NCBI GenBank assembly: GCA_005784505.1
Contig: VCAZ01000001.1
Span: 8,224,097-8,288,096 of the forward strand
Length of the DNA: 64,000 bases
Origin: Bagarius yarrelli
Taxonomy: Eukaryota > Chordata > Actinopteri > Siluriformes > Sisoridae
Direction: 5' to 3'
Shown: positions 1 to 11,900 of the stretch, in pieces
Numbering within the stretch: position 1 is the first letter of the stretch
Layout of the letters: each line of letters starts with the position of its first letter
Position numbers and translations under genes: made by a program
Notes under the pieces: generated by a model
Seen by the model: only the letters and a program-made list of their open reading frames with translations
Told to the model about the DNA's origin: nothing
Database searches by the model: none

Positions 1-855
1 CTCTTTTTGAAATCAGTGCTAAGAATGATGGGATCGTGGCTGTGTAACAGACAAACAAATAAATGCACAATAAATGTCCAGTCAATCCAAAATTATTCTT
101 AGAATGTTTTCTTCAGGTGTCTTATATAGTGACATGAAAATATATCATTGTTTCATTTAGACAAAAGAAATGGCAGCCTATTCTAACAGCAGGAAGTGTC
201 AGTAGCTATGTTTACATGGACACTTTCTGTTTCAATGAGAATTAAATCAATCAGATCGACGAATCTCGAAAAAAATTTATATTAACTTACATTTGCAGCC
301 TCTGGCAGACACTCCTAACCAGAGTGACTTGCATTTATCTCTTTTATACAACTAAGCAATTGGGGGTTAAGAGCCTTGCTTAGGGACCCAGCAGCGAACC
401 AGATCTTCCAGTAAGCCGACCAACACCTTAACCACTGTGCTACTACTTCCCCAGTGTTTACATGAATGCTAAATGAAGTAAATTGTGTTAATTTCCCTAC
501 ATCACTTTTATTATGTCACTAGTGAATACTAGTGATGTTATAGATTCCTCAACCCGTACCATTTTCCACGACAAGCGTCATATTACCTCCAGCTTTTTAG
601 ACTTCAGCGCTCTCTTTTTAATATCATGCTAGCGTGGCTGTGATAAACGATTTATATGCTAATCTCTGACTCTGAGGGTGAAAGCACCAGCCTGAATGCA
701 GGAAGCGCACTCACACACTTGCAGCAGGCCTGCTGACAAGCATGAACACCCACACTCTCACCAGCTGTCGCCAGCCTGTGCTCAGATCAACACCTCTCCA
801 GGAGTCCTCGTTAAGACACAGGGACCTGAGAAACACACACTCAGCGTTCACCTAC
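1..855 (-). other. tmtc1 intron 4 (partial)
   Basis: No coding sequence seen. It holds a minus-strand SINE at about 290-456 and otherwise unremarkable AT-rich sequence. The 99-codon open frame at 696-995 on the plus strand overlaps exon 4 antisense and has no family resemblance. Confidence 0.6.
290..456 (-). mobile_element. SINE family A, minus orientation
   Basis: Reverse of the tRNA-headed SINE. It has the tail phrase for a TGGCAGAC-type end, a GCAATTGGGGGTTAAG block and the reversed head ending CCAACACCTTAACCAC. Moderately diverged. Confidence 0.7.
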
Positions 856-1032
856 GGTTCGAGAGGCTTGCGGCAGAGCACCAGGCCGTCGTAAAGAACG
901 CATACGCCGAACACGGTGATGCCCGTCTCTTTGACCAGCATGGCACTAGTGCCCAGGAACAGACAGAGCGCCAGACAGAATGGAGACACCGTTGAGGGGA
1001 AGCAGTCAGACACACCGTATGCTGACACACTC
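856..1032 (-). CDS. tmtc1: tmtc1 coding exon 4 (last one in window)
   Basis: Encodes CFPSTVSPFCLALCLFLG and VKETGITVFGVCVLYD. The donor is taken as GTAGGT at 850-855, leaving a phase-2 end. Using the overlapping GTGAAC four bases on would put an in-frame TAG at the junction, so the upstream donor is chosen. Exons 5 onward are outside the window. Confidence 0.85.
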
Positions 1033-3175
1033 CTGAAAAAAAATCAATCAGAGCAGCTAAACATAGATACCCTTAAGAGATGGGGAATTTAGAGCAAGGA
1101 CAGAGAGGAGTTGGATGAAGTGATTCTTACCTAATATAGGAGAGAAACGCTAAAAGAAACAATATACAGGCCAGGACATCTGCTCTCCCGACAATTCCTG
1201 ACACCTGTAAAACAAAAACACTGTATTTGTACATGCAAGTTTAAGTTCAAGTTCAAGTTCAAGGAGCTTTATTGTCATTTCAGCCATATATAGCAGAATG
1301 CAGTACTCAGTGAAATGAGATAACGTTTCTCCAGGACCGCCTGGTGCTACACAAAACACAGAATTTACAAAACAACAAGAGCCACTAAACAGAATAGACA
1401 TAAAGTGCATGTGTGCAACCTAGTGCAGACAGTGCAGAACAGACAGTGCAATAAACAATACAAATATTACAAAGACAGTGCAAAGAAGACAGTAGAGGAC
1501 AAAACAGAACGCTGAACAGAACATTTAATAGCGCCAACCAGATTATAAAATGAGGTAAGACGTGGAATGTGCTCTATAAAGACGAAAGTTTGCAGACACC
1601 CTAGATAAGTGTGTTTTTTTTCCAAACTGTTGCCACAAAGTCTGAAGCACACAGTTGCCTGGAATGACTCTGTAGGTCGTACCATTACATTATTTCTTTG
1701 TATTGAGCTTGAAATATGACAGAACAGTTCGAATTTGAATTACTGACAAGTGTCTTTTAATCAAACTGAATACGTGTCATTTTAAATAGTTATGAATATT
1801 TAACCCAATTGATTTCTTTAAAACAGCAAATTTTTGGTTCTAAATTCTTAGACAGCAAATATCCAGTTTAGTTCTGGTTGGAATGGAAGAACTTAAACAG
1901 AACCAAACACGACGTATTGGAAAGTTGTTTTAGTTTGAGACAAACACATATGGTATGATGGTCAGATGTCCCAATACTTTAGGCCATGTCTTGTGTCCTC
2001 AGTATTCTAACTGAGGGAAAAAGTTAGGATACCCTACCCCTTAATAGCTAGTGTTAGAGTTTGAGACAAAACACATATGGTATGATGGTCGGATGTCCAA
2101 ATGCTTTAGGCTATGTCGTGTCCTTAGTATTCTAACTACGGAAAAAGTTAGGATACCCTAACCCTAATAGCCCTAATAACCCTAACTTCAATGAGACGCT
2201 TCTTGTAGCCATCTACCAGTCTCTTACATCGGTCTGAGGAAGGTTTGCCTCACTACTCAATGCAGAATTCTTTCACAGAACAAACAGCCTGTTTTTGTTA
2301 TGTGTGCACATGAAGAAGGTAGGACATTTCATTCATACTACTTGTAATTATACAGGTTGTGGTCTGTACATTGAAACTCACACAGCATATACACATCTTC
2401 AGAAGTTGGACAGAGAGAATTCTTTGGAGATGTTCCGTTCCTCTTTCCCTTGCTTTCAGTTAACTTCTAAATGCTAGCGTGCATTCTACTTTCACTTTTA
2501 AATTAGCACCAAAACTGGCAATTCAGCGTTAATTGCTTAAACAGGAACTATAACACGCTATAAAAAAGACAATCTCATTTGTAATAAACGCATTACTATA
2601 ATGAATATTTTATCCGATAAATAAAAATTTGACTCATGCTGCTGTTCTGTGATGTAATGTGACTGTCGCCCGGCACTCTGCACTGAGTAGCTGCTTTGAG
2701 AAGAGAACACACACTACAGTTTATTTTAAATTCCATTTGTCATGTGAGATATTTATTATAGTAATAAACCATTTTTTTTTTTTTTCAAATAAATATTAAA
2801 TTAGAAAAGTATTACAAACCCATAGTTGGGGCGGTGCCGCAAGTGGGGAAGTGACATAACCAGTGTTGGGTCTTAACACTGTTAACACCGACTATCACAT
2901 TAAGCCTACTAAAATGCAAGATTTTTTTATCATAATAAAAAATTCCAGGAGAAAAAAATCTCTGGCTTCATTCTTGTCCTTCGCATCCCCCTTTCATCTT
3001 TGCCCTCTCTCTCATTCTCAGACTCGTATTTGTTTAGTCTCTTTAACTACATTATATATTTTTATAACTCTCTCGGTTCAGAGGTGAACATCAAATGCTT
3101 TAAAAATACTTTCTCAACATCTGGAGGGCATGGAAACCCATCCCCCGCTTTTCAATCTGGATTCCACAGGCAGTG

Positions 3176-3212
<37 letters not shown>

Positions 3213-6200
3213 CTCTTACACACACAATCGCATGCCCCACTGAGGGAAAACTCGCCACACACTGCTGCATACACTCTTCGTGCTCGGCATGAAACCAGCA
3301 TCCTGCCTCTAGTGACTTTAAATAAAATACCCCCACACCCACAAGCTTCAATGCAATTTTTAAAGCCAGTACAAAAGTATAATTTTTTTTTTTAAAGACA
3401 TAAAAAGACATGAACATTTTTGAAGGCAAAAGAAACCCCAAAAAAATAAAATAAGGAATTGTCGTTCTTTTTCGGAGGGAAAATTATCATCTTTATGTTA
3501 ATGCTACCAGCCAACAAAAGCAGAGTGGCTTGTTTAGAGCCTCATTTGCTGTAAGTCATTGCAGGTTATGGTGCGTTAGTTTATCATTAGCGTTAGAGCT
3601 GAGGAGAGAAAGACATTAACTTTACATCATCTTGCACAGTAATGATCGGACTCTATAACGATCCCATTAACCTTCTGTAATTAGTGCTCTTATAGCATAT
3701 AATACTGCAATCAAATCTCAGGGCTTCAAACACAATACAAGATTTTTTTTTTATTCGTTTGAAAAGGTTTCTGCAGCTTTTAATAAATTAGGAGTGCAAG
3801 CGGCACTTAAACAGCTTTCGTGTTATCTATCTACGCTACACAGGGTTACAGGAAGTCTGGAGACGTCCGGAAGACATCCTTAACCAGAAAGACCCAACAG
3901 TTCAGTAGTTTTGGACACTGATCCTAGAAATCAATTCCCTAATTAATGAGCCACTGTACAGAGAGGGTGGCCTACACTTAAGATGCACCAACCAATTGCA
4001 AGGCACAACCACACACATTTTTACATCAATTCATGCACCTAGGACAATTTAAAGATTATTGTCAATTAGCCTCGAAACTGGAGACACACCCCAACACACA
4101 CACACACACACAGTACTGGGGCTGGGTGGTATGTCGGTATATATCGTTACTGATGACCGAAGAGTTTCAACAATAATACATTTTTCTATTCTGTCTATAA
4201 TCCGAGTTTATATTTTATTGACTATATTTATCAAGAACCAAATAAAAGAAAAAAAGGTCATGAAATAAAGTGAAATCATTTTCATTCCTAAAGTTTATTT
4301 CTTACATAAAGCTTTTTTTTGACACACAAACTGTGCACACAAATAGATACACAAAATGCACACACAGCCAAGTTCACACTAACACACAGGCAAACTCCTA
4401 CACACAGATGCACCAATGCACACACCCAAGCAAACACACACACACACACACAGACTTGTTCTGGTGGGAGTGTATTTGGCAGTTGGCGATCTGAAACACT
4501 TGGGCTTTTTATTTTAGCCAATTACCTAATTCTGCAGGAATTCCAGCAGCACAACAGCTGCAGCTGCACCTCAACCCAACCTCTGCCTGAGAGACACATA
4601 CACACACAAACAAAATGTGCATGTATAGAAACCTAAGAGCCCACTGTAGTGTCTGTCTTACACCAACACACACACACACACACACACACAGCTGTTTGAT
4701 GCTGTTTATATTCACTTTGAAGCAGATCCTGTGCCAGAGACATTCCTGCGTCTCCACTCAATCCACTGCTAAAAATTTCTTCAAATCCTCAGGATTATCT
4801 TAAGCATTAGTTTTGCTCAGTATTAAAGTCATGATTATTTATTACTTTTTTTGGTTTAACGCTTCAACAGGTTAAACCAACAGAATACAAATAGAGCCAG
4901 TGGAACATTTAACTCTTAAATTATTAAATCTCCAATGATTAAAGCTTGTTTATTATCTTAGGCAAGTCAAAGCTGATGTTTAATTACATGACAAGCAAGA
5001 AAAACTATTGGGCTGCACACTGCAATTGGGCTGCAATTAAATAAAGTCAGCACCTCAGCAGAGACACTGCAAGTACCTAACCTCCGCTCCCATCTACTCC
5101 TCTCCTCCCCAATGACATCATAAACAGCAGTGAGCTTAAGCAGAACGGACGACAGGAAGTGAGACAGCTGGAGTGTGTGTCGAGTCGAGGATTTTCTCTA
5201 GAGATAGAGCTGGGCCTCACTAAACGAAGCCTTCTCAGCTCTTAAATTCTATAACAGGGGAAACCGATACTGTTATCCTGCCAGCACTTGATTGGCGACC
5301 TGATATCGGCTCCTGCTCTAAAGATAAAACTTTGGCAGGTCTGAGAAAGAGCCAGTGTGAAGGTGTGTGCTGAAGTTCAAAAACAAACAGGTTTTTACCT
5401 GCCATAAAATTAACTGGTGCACAGAATTCACAATCATGTCCTAAAATATTTAATAACTTTCACATTTTATTTGTTTTCGTCCCTGCATATGGACAAATAC
5501 ACACACACACAAATATATTTCCTCCTAAGGGAAAAGTTTACCTCCAAGGCTGACATTAATTACATTTTTGTCTGATCAATCCAAACAACAAGCAGCAGGA
5601 GTCAACAAGAAGTAGCAACACCAGAGAACAATCACACTAGAACCACAGAAGAATAAGAGATATAATCACTGAGTTACAAACACTAAAGGAAAATATTTAT
5701 GTACATACACTGAGGCACAAACCCTAAAGCACAATCACTAACATGCAAACACAGGTGAAAACACTTGTAGAAACACTGGGGCAAAAACACTGAGGTAGAA
5801 ACACTAAGATGAAAACACTGAGGTAGAAACACTGTGTTAAAAATACTGATGTGAAAACACATAGGCAAAAACAATGGGATAGACAAACTGAGGCAAAACA
5901 CTGTTCTGAAAACAATGAGGTGAAAACACTGAGGCAAAAACAAGCACAAACATTGACATGCAAACACTGAGGCAAAAACGCTGAGATAAAAACACTGAGG
6001 TGGAAACACTAAGATAAAAACACTGAGGCAAAAACACTGAGGTAGAAAAACTGAGATAGAAACACTGAGGTAAAAACACTGAGATAAAAACACTGAAGTA
6101 GAAACACTGAGGTAGAAACACTGAGATAAAAACATTGAAGTAGAAACACTGAGGTAGAAAAACTGAGATAAAAACACTGAGGTGAAAACACTGAGGTGAA

Positions 6201-8925
6201 AACGCTGAGGTGAAAACACTAAGATAAAAACACTGAGGTAGAAACACTGAGGTAGAAACAATGAGAAACTGACTGAGTAGAAACACTGAGATAGAAACAC
6301 TGAGATAAAAAGACTGATATAAAAACACTGAGGTAAAAACCCTGACTAAGATAAAAACAAAACACTAAGATAAAAACACTGAGGTAGAAACACTGAGGTA
6401 GAAACACTGAGGTAGAAACACTGAGATAAAAACACTAAGATAAAAACCCTGAGGTAGAAACACTGAGATAAAAACACTGAGGTAGAAACACTGAGATAAA
6501 AAAACTGAGATAAAAACACTGAGGTGAAAACACTGAGGTAAAAACACTAAGATAAAAACACTAAGATAAAAACCCTGAGGTAGAAACACTGAGATAAAAA
6601 CCCTGAGGTAGAAACACTGAGATAAAAACCCTGAGGTAGAAACACTGAGATAAAAACACTGAGGTAGAAACACTGAGATAGAAACACTAAGATAAAAACC
6701 ATGAGGTAGAAAAACAATGAGGCACGACTATTGAGGAGGGCTGCACAATATATTGTTTCAGTATCGACATCGCAATGTGTGCATCTGCAATCGTCACACT
6801 GCAGGTTGTATAATATCAGGTGGGATTTATGGTCGACTGCACTAAAGTTTAGAACACATTTGATTAGTTGATTATTTGCAAAGTTTAATAATAAAGTAAA
6901 AGTTTAACATTTGCCCATTGTTTTAAATTCTGTTACGGTGTAAACATTTCAAGTGATTTTAAATCATTCAGAAGTAAGACACAAACCTAAGATTAATTGT
7001 ACTGAATTTATACGGTGTACGTTTTACATTTAATTATTAAATATCTAAATCTCCAGAAAAACATAAAGTACTGTTTATTTTATTGACATCCTTGTTCTAT
7101 TATATTTATTTATGTTTGTAATTTGTGTGTTATATTATATTTTATGTAGATTTACTCCTTTACAAAATAAACTTACCATTCTAAAATAATAAATTCTTTT
7201 CAAGTATTTAACTTTTAAAAGCAACTATTTAAGTCATCCGGTTGATTTTTTTAATATATATCGCATTATATATCGCAGATAAGAGTCAGATTTTTGCAAT
7301 ATTATGCAGCACTAATATTTAGGTTAGAAACAGTGAGGCACAAATACTGAGGTTTTAAACTCTGATGTATAAATACTAAAGTAGAGACAAATATTGCCTC
7401 TGAATCAGGAACCAAAAACTACAGTACTGGCGTTCAATGTCTATCTGTCGACTGTGAAAAAATGTAACAGACAGAGTCAAGGTTTAATCACAGCTTCTAC
7501 TCACTGCTTCTGTGTGAACGGGATGGACGGCGAAGAGAAGCGCAGTGAGGAAGGCCAGGCGTGTGTCCTTGAACACATAGTGTTTGCACGTGTGCATCAG
7601 AAGGGCAGTGACGGCGCAGTGCAGACACACATTCACCATGTGGAAATAAAATGGAGTCATTCCACCCAGTACAATGTTCATCCTGCACAGAGACAGAAAA
7701 ACCACTGGAGTTAGTCAGTGCATTCAGGCAGCAGGGACGAGAGGGAGAAAATTTGAAAGAAAAAATAGTAAAAGCTGGAAGCATCTACATTGGGTCATTA
7801 GATCTTACAGGAGGTAAGCAGCTGCTAGTCTGGATTAGACTTAGACTATATGGAACATTCCAGAAATATTTCAGCGTAAAAAGCTTCATTTAAAGACAGG
7901 GAAGAGAACAGCAGGACTGGAATAATTAGATTAACAGGACAGGCTGGAAGCTGGAAGTGACAAGCATTCAGATGAAAAGAGAGAGAGATAAAAAAAAAAG
8001 AAAGAGAGAGAGAGCAGTACTGTTTCCAAGTGAAGGTCACAAAGGAGTGAATAAAAATAATATAATAATAAGGATAATAATTAATTGATGATTGATTTGG
8101 CTACGTACAATTATCTGAGTAGTCATCCTGGTGATAGCGGCTGATGCTGTCAAGAAGAGAAACAGGGATGTAGGGACATAATTTTGCCTTGTGAACGTTT
8201 GCAAATGGTTTGTATGGTGTGGGGTTGAACATTGTAGGGGGCTGGGGGGCAAAAGTAATCTCACCTAGGGTGTCAAAAAGTCTAGAAATGTCCCTGAAAG
8301 GGTGTGTGTGTGAAAGGTTGTACAGTGTGTACAGGACTGGTTTAAGTTTAGTAAATTGCCTGAAAACTCAATTTACTGAATTTATATTTAATTATATTTA
8401 ATTATATTTTGGCTTCATAATCTGAGTGAAAAAAATTAATAGGTGGAAATTTTCCTCTCAGGTTTTTGTCCTCTTTTGAATTTTTTTTGGTGTCAACATT
8501 GTGAATATTTGATCAGTAAACCAGCAGGCTGTGTGTGTGTGCCTCTGTTTGTACAGCTTGCTGTGTGTAAGGATGTATGTCTAGATGTGTGTTTGTGTGT
8601 GTGTGTGTGTGTGTGTATAACTGTCTTCCTGTATATCCGTGTCTGTGTGCATCTGTCTCTGAAACCCTGTGTATAATGTGTGCATGTGTGTCTGATTGTG
8701 TATCTGTGTGTATATATATCAGTCTGATTGTGTATCTGTGTGTGTGTGTATATCTTTCTGATTGTGTATCTGTCTGATTGTGTGAGTGCCTTTGTGTTAG
8801 ATTAATCTAATCTGTCAGTGTGTTTTGTAGCTCCCGAATTGATTAGTTGCAGCTTGTGTTCCGAGTGTAAAAATAAAGCTCAGCAAGCACAAACTTTACA
8901 ACATACCGGTACACACAGACGCAGA

Positions 8926-8971
<46 letters not shown>

Positions 8972-11900
8972 TACCCACCCAGACCCACACAAACACACAG
9001 ACCTCAAATTCACATCAGTGTTGCTGGCTGTTATTATACTGCTGTCAGTTAGCATTAGTCTCCCTCTGTCTGTCTGTGTTACTTTCTCCTTCTCCCCTGT
9101 CTCTCTGACATACTCTATTTCATTTTCTCTTTCTCTCTCTTCCCTGTCTCTCTGACATACTCTCTCTCCATCTCTGTCCTACAGTTTTTTGCTTAGAAGA
9201 TCAGGGTTCAAGCCTCAGCTCTGCCAAGCTGGCAGTGTCGGGTCCCTGTGTAGGGCCCCTATCCCTCACCAGGTTTTAAGTTACAAGTAATGAGGCATGA
9301 TGGTCTAGAATACTTTTTTCTACTTACATCACAGGGACTTACCAATGCAACCCCACCCCACCCTCCCCTCTCTTCTCCCCAATTTGATCACCTACTAATT
9401 CTCACCTATCCAACATGTGGTGCGACTGAATTCAGATTTCTTGCAATTAAAATTCACCATCTGGAGGAAGATTCAGTGTTTGTGTATGAAATTAAGCAGT
9501 GAACATCTGCATCATATACGAGATGAAGGAACTCCTTCTCTTCCACTGGAGTCGCTCCACATTTCATAAAGTAAATTCTTTCTCATCTTTGTCATGTTCC
9601 TGGACACACCCACATTCTGGCAGCCAAAGCCCATATTGAAAATTAATGTTGCTGCAGCTGTATGTGTGTGTGCAGCTGTATGTGTGTGTGTGTGTGTGTG
9701 TGAAGGGAAAATAACATACACTCCCCCAGAGGCATTTTCAGCATCATCTTAAACCGTTAAAGCGCCGCATCGCAGCTTTTCATTTATTTTGTAATGAAAA
9801 TATCATCTGTTGATAGGTAATATGACAAAATATTTAAGCATGACTCCTAAAGGCATTTCTATAATACACAATATCAAAGATGTATTGTGTGTGTATTACT
9901 GTGTGTGTATGTGTGTTTAAAAACCAGGGGTGCCGCTGGCATTTTAGGGCCAAATGATATAATTTCTATTAAATTACTGCTACTACTGTTATACTAATAT
10001 AACGGATCACTGCGGGCCCTTGAAGCGTGTGAGCTCTTAGAATTTTCCAAACTTTTATCTTCTTAGTGGTGCCCCTGGTAAAAACTCTAAATAAGTAATA
10101 CTAAGTAATAGTATTGATATATTTATTTATAGAAAATTTTATTAATTTATATATTAATTGTATATTGTTAAAAAAACATTTTTGCTTATTATTTAAAAAA
10201 AAAAAAAAGTTAAAAACCCTACTCTTGGGAAAATTCCAATGAATGTTATGGGCATGAATTAGTAAGATTTCACACAACAAGTAGCAATACGAATAAAGGT
10301 GTAGGAAGGACTATTGATAATGTTAGTCTGCCGCTTCAAAAAACCAGGAACAACAAGCAATGAACTGCACCACATGCGCCTCCTTTCTGCACTTAATCCA
10401 GAAACACAGAGATACATGATGAAAAAGCATTCAGACAAATCAAAGATCTTTTTTTGTGACAACATCCGTATTATACCCACAGAGAAGCATGGTGGTGGGT
10501 GTATCATATGGAGTATACACACAACTGCCTCACTGCAAAAAGTCCTGGGGAATTTCAAGTCTAATTATAAACAGTGTGAAGTAACCCGCGTTTACATATT
10601 CCAGCAAAATCAGCCAAGAAATTTAGTCCAGGTAGAAGATTTCACAACCTTGCAGCCGAAGCCTAGCCAACATCCCAACATGAAGCCCAGTAAAAAATTA
10701 AGGAGGGTCTGGTCTTAAAATGCAGGTCATGAAGCTGACATCCTTCAAAAACACTTTACAAGTTACATCTCCTGAAACATTTATATAAAGGTCTAAACAT
10801 AGATTATAAATAAAGTGAAGCTATTTTAGCAATAACAAACACCCCCTCCGACCACACACACACAGACACGCACACACACACTTAGAAAAATGCATGTGAA
10901 TTCTAAAATAGACCAAGGCGCCACAGCAGAAAATCAGGAGGCGATTGGGTTTCACTTTTTATCAACTAAGGCTAAAAAAGCAAGATCGAACCTTTATAAA
11001 TATTTCAGAGCCAAGAAAAATGAGGAACGTTTTAGTAAAAGAAAAAACATCCACTAAATAATATTACTGGACTGTTCAGAACGTTCATCTCCAACATTCA
11101 TTTCCGAATCCTCAAGCAAATCCGAAACCTGGAGCTTCGTTTACACGTTCAGTATTTTATCATTCCGACTAAAAGATCTTGGTAGACCGGGGTGGGCAAT
11201 CTCAGTCCTGGAGGCCTGGTGTCCTGCAGAGTTTAGCTCTAACCCCAATCAAACACACCTGAACCAACTAATCACGATCTTGCTAGGTTTACTTAAAACT
11301 TACAGGTATGTGTGTTAGGGCAGGTTGGAGCTAAACTCTGCAGGACACGGACCCTCCAGGACTGAGATTGCCCACCCCTGAGGCAGGCTGTTTACATGAT
11401 ATATTAGCTAAGTTGATCTGGTGTATTCATGTGTTAAAGCTTTCCATCATTGTGAGATGTGTCCCGCTTGTCTACCGTTCCATAAAACTCCAGTTTTGAA
11501 CATAGAGAATCACCATTTTAGCAAGCTTAGTGTTGACATAGTGTTGCTCTCAATCAAGCAACGTGAGTTTGCACTTTTGCTAAAAACAAAAACCAAAACG
11601 CTGCGGATTTTATTTCCGATCCCTCTCCCCCCCTGAAGAGCAAGAATTATGGATGAAGGAACAGTAGTATAGACAGAAAGTGAACTACTAATGTCCTGGT
11701 GCACTACTAGAATTTAATGACCTGGAATAAAAAGAGAACTTTTACATGATGTGCCAATCATGTCCTGAAAAAAACCCCCCCCAAAAAAAAAAACCAAGAC
11801 CAGGTATGAGCTGAAAGACTCAAAGTAACTGGAATAACCTCTTTACATGGAGGAATCTTTTGTTTTATCCGTTCATTTAGAAGAAGAGAAAAGATTTTTT

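Larger units (their letters stand above)
1205..7504 (-). other. tmtc1 intron 3
   Basis: 6.3-kb intron. It contains a short-range duplication at 1932-2163, AC repeats at 3177-3209, 4097-4111, 4436-4452 and 4664-4690, the 14-bp minisatellite at 5700-6720, a MITE-like insertion at 6739-7312, and a last piece of the minisatellite at 7318-7395. No other exon found on either strand. Confidence 0.6.

Noticed and set aside
5683..6673. Long Phe/Leu/Cys/Ser-rich open frames on the minus strand (up to 205 codons)
   Set aside because: They are read-through of the 14-bp minisatellite; all frames stay open because the unit has no stop. No start context, splice sites or homology.
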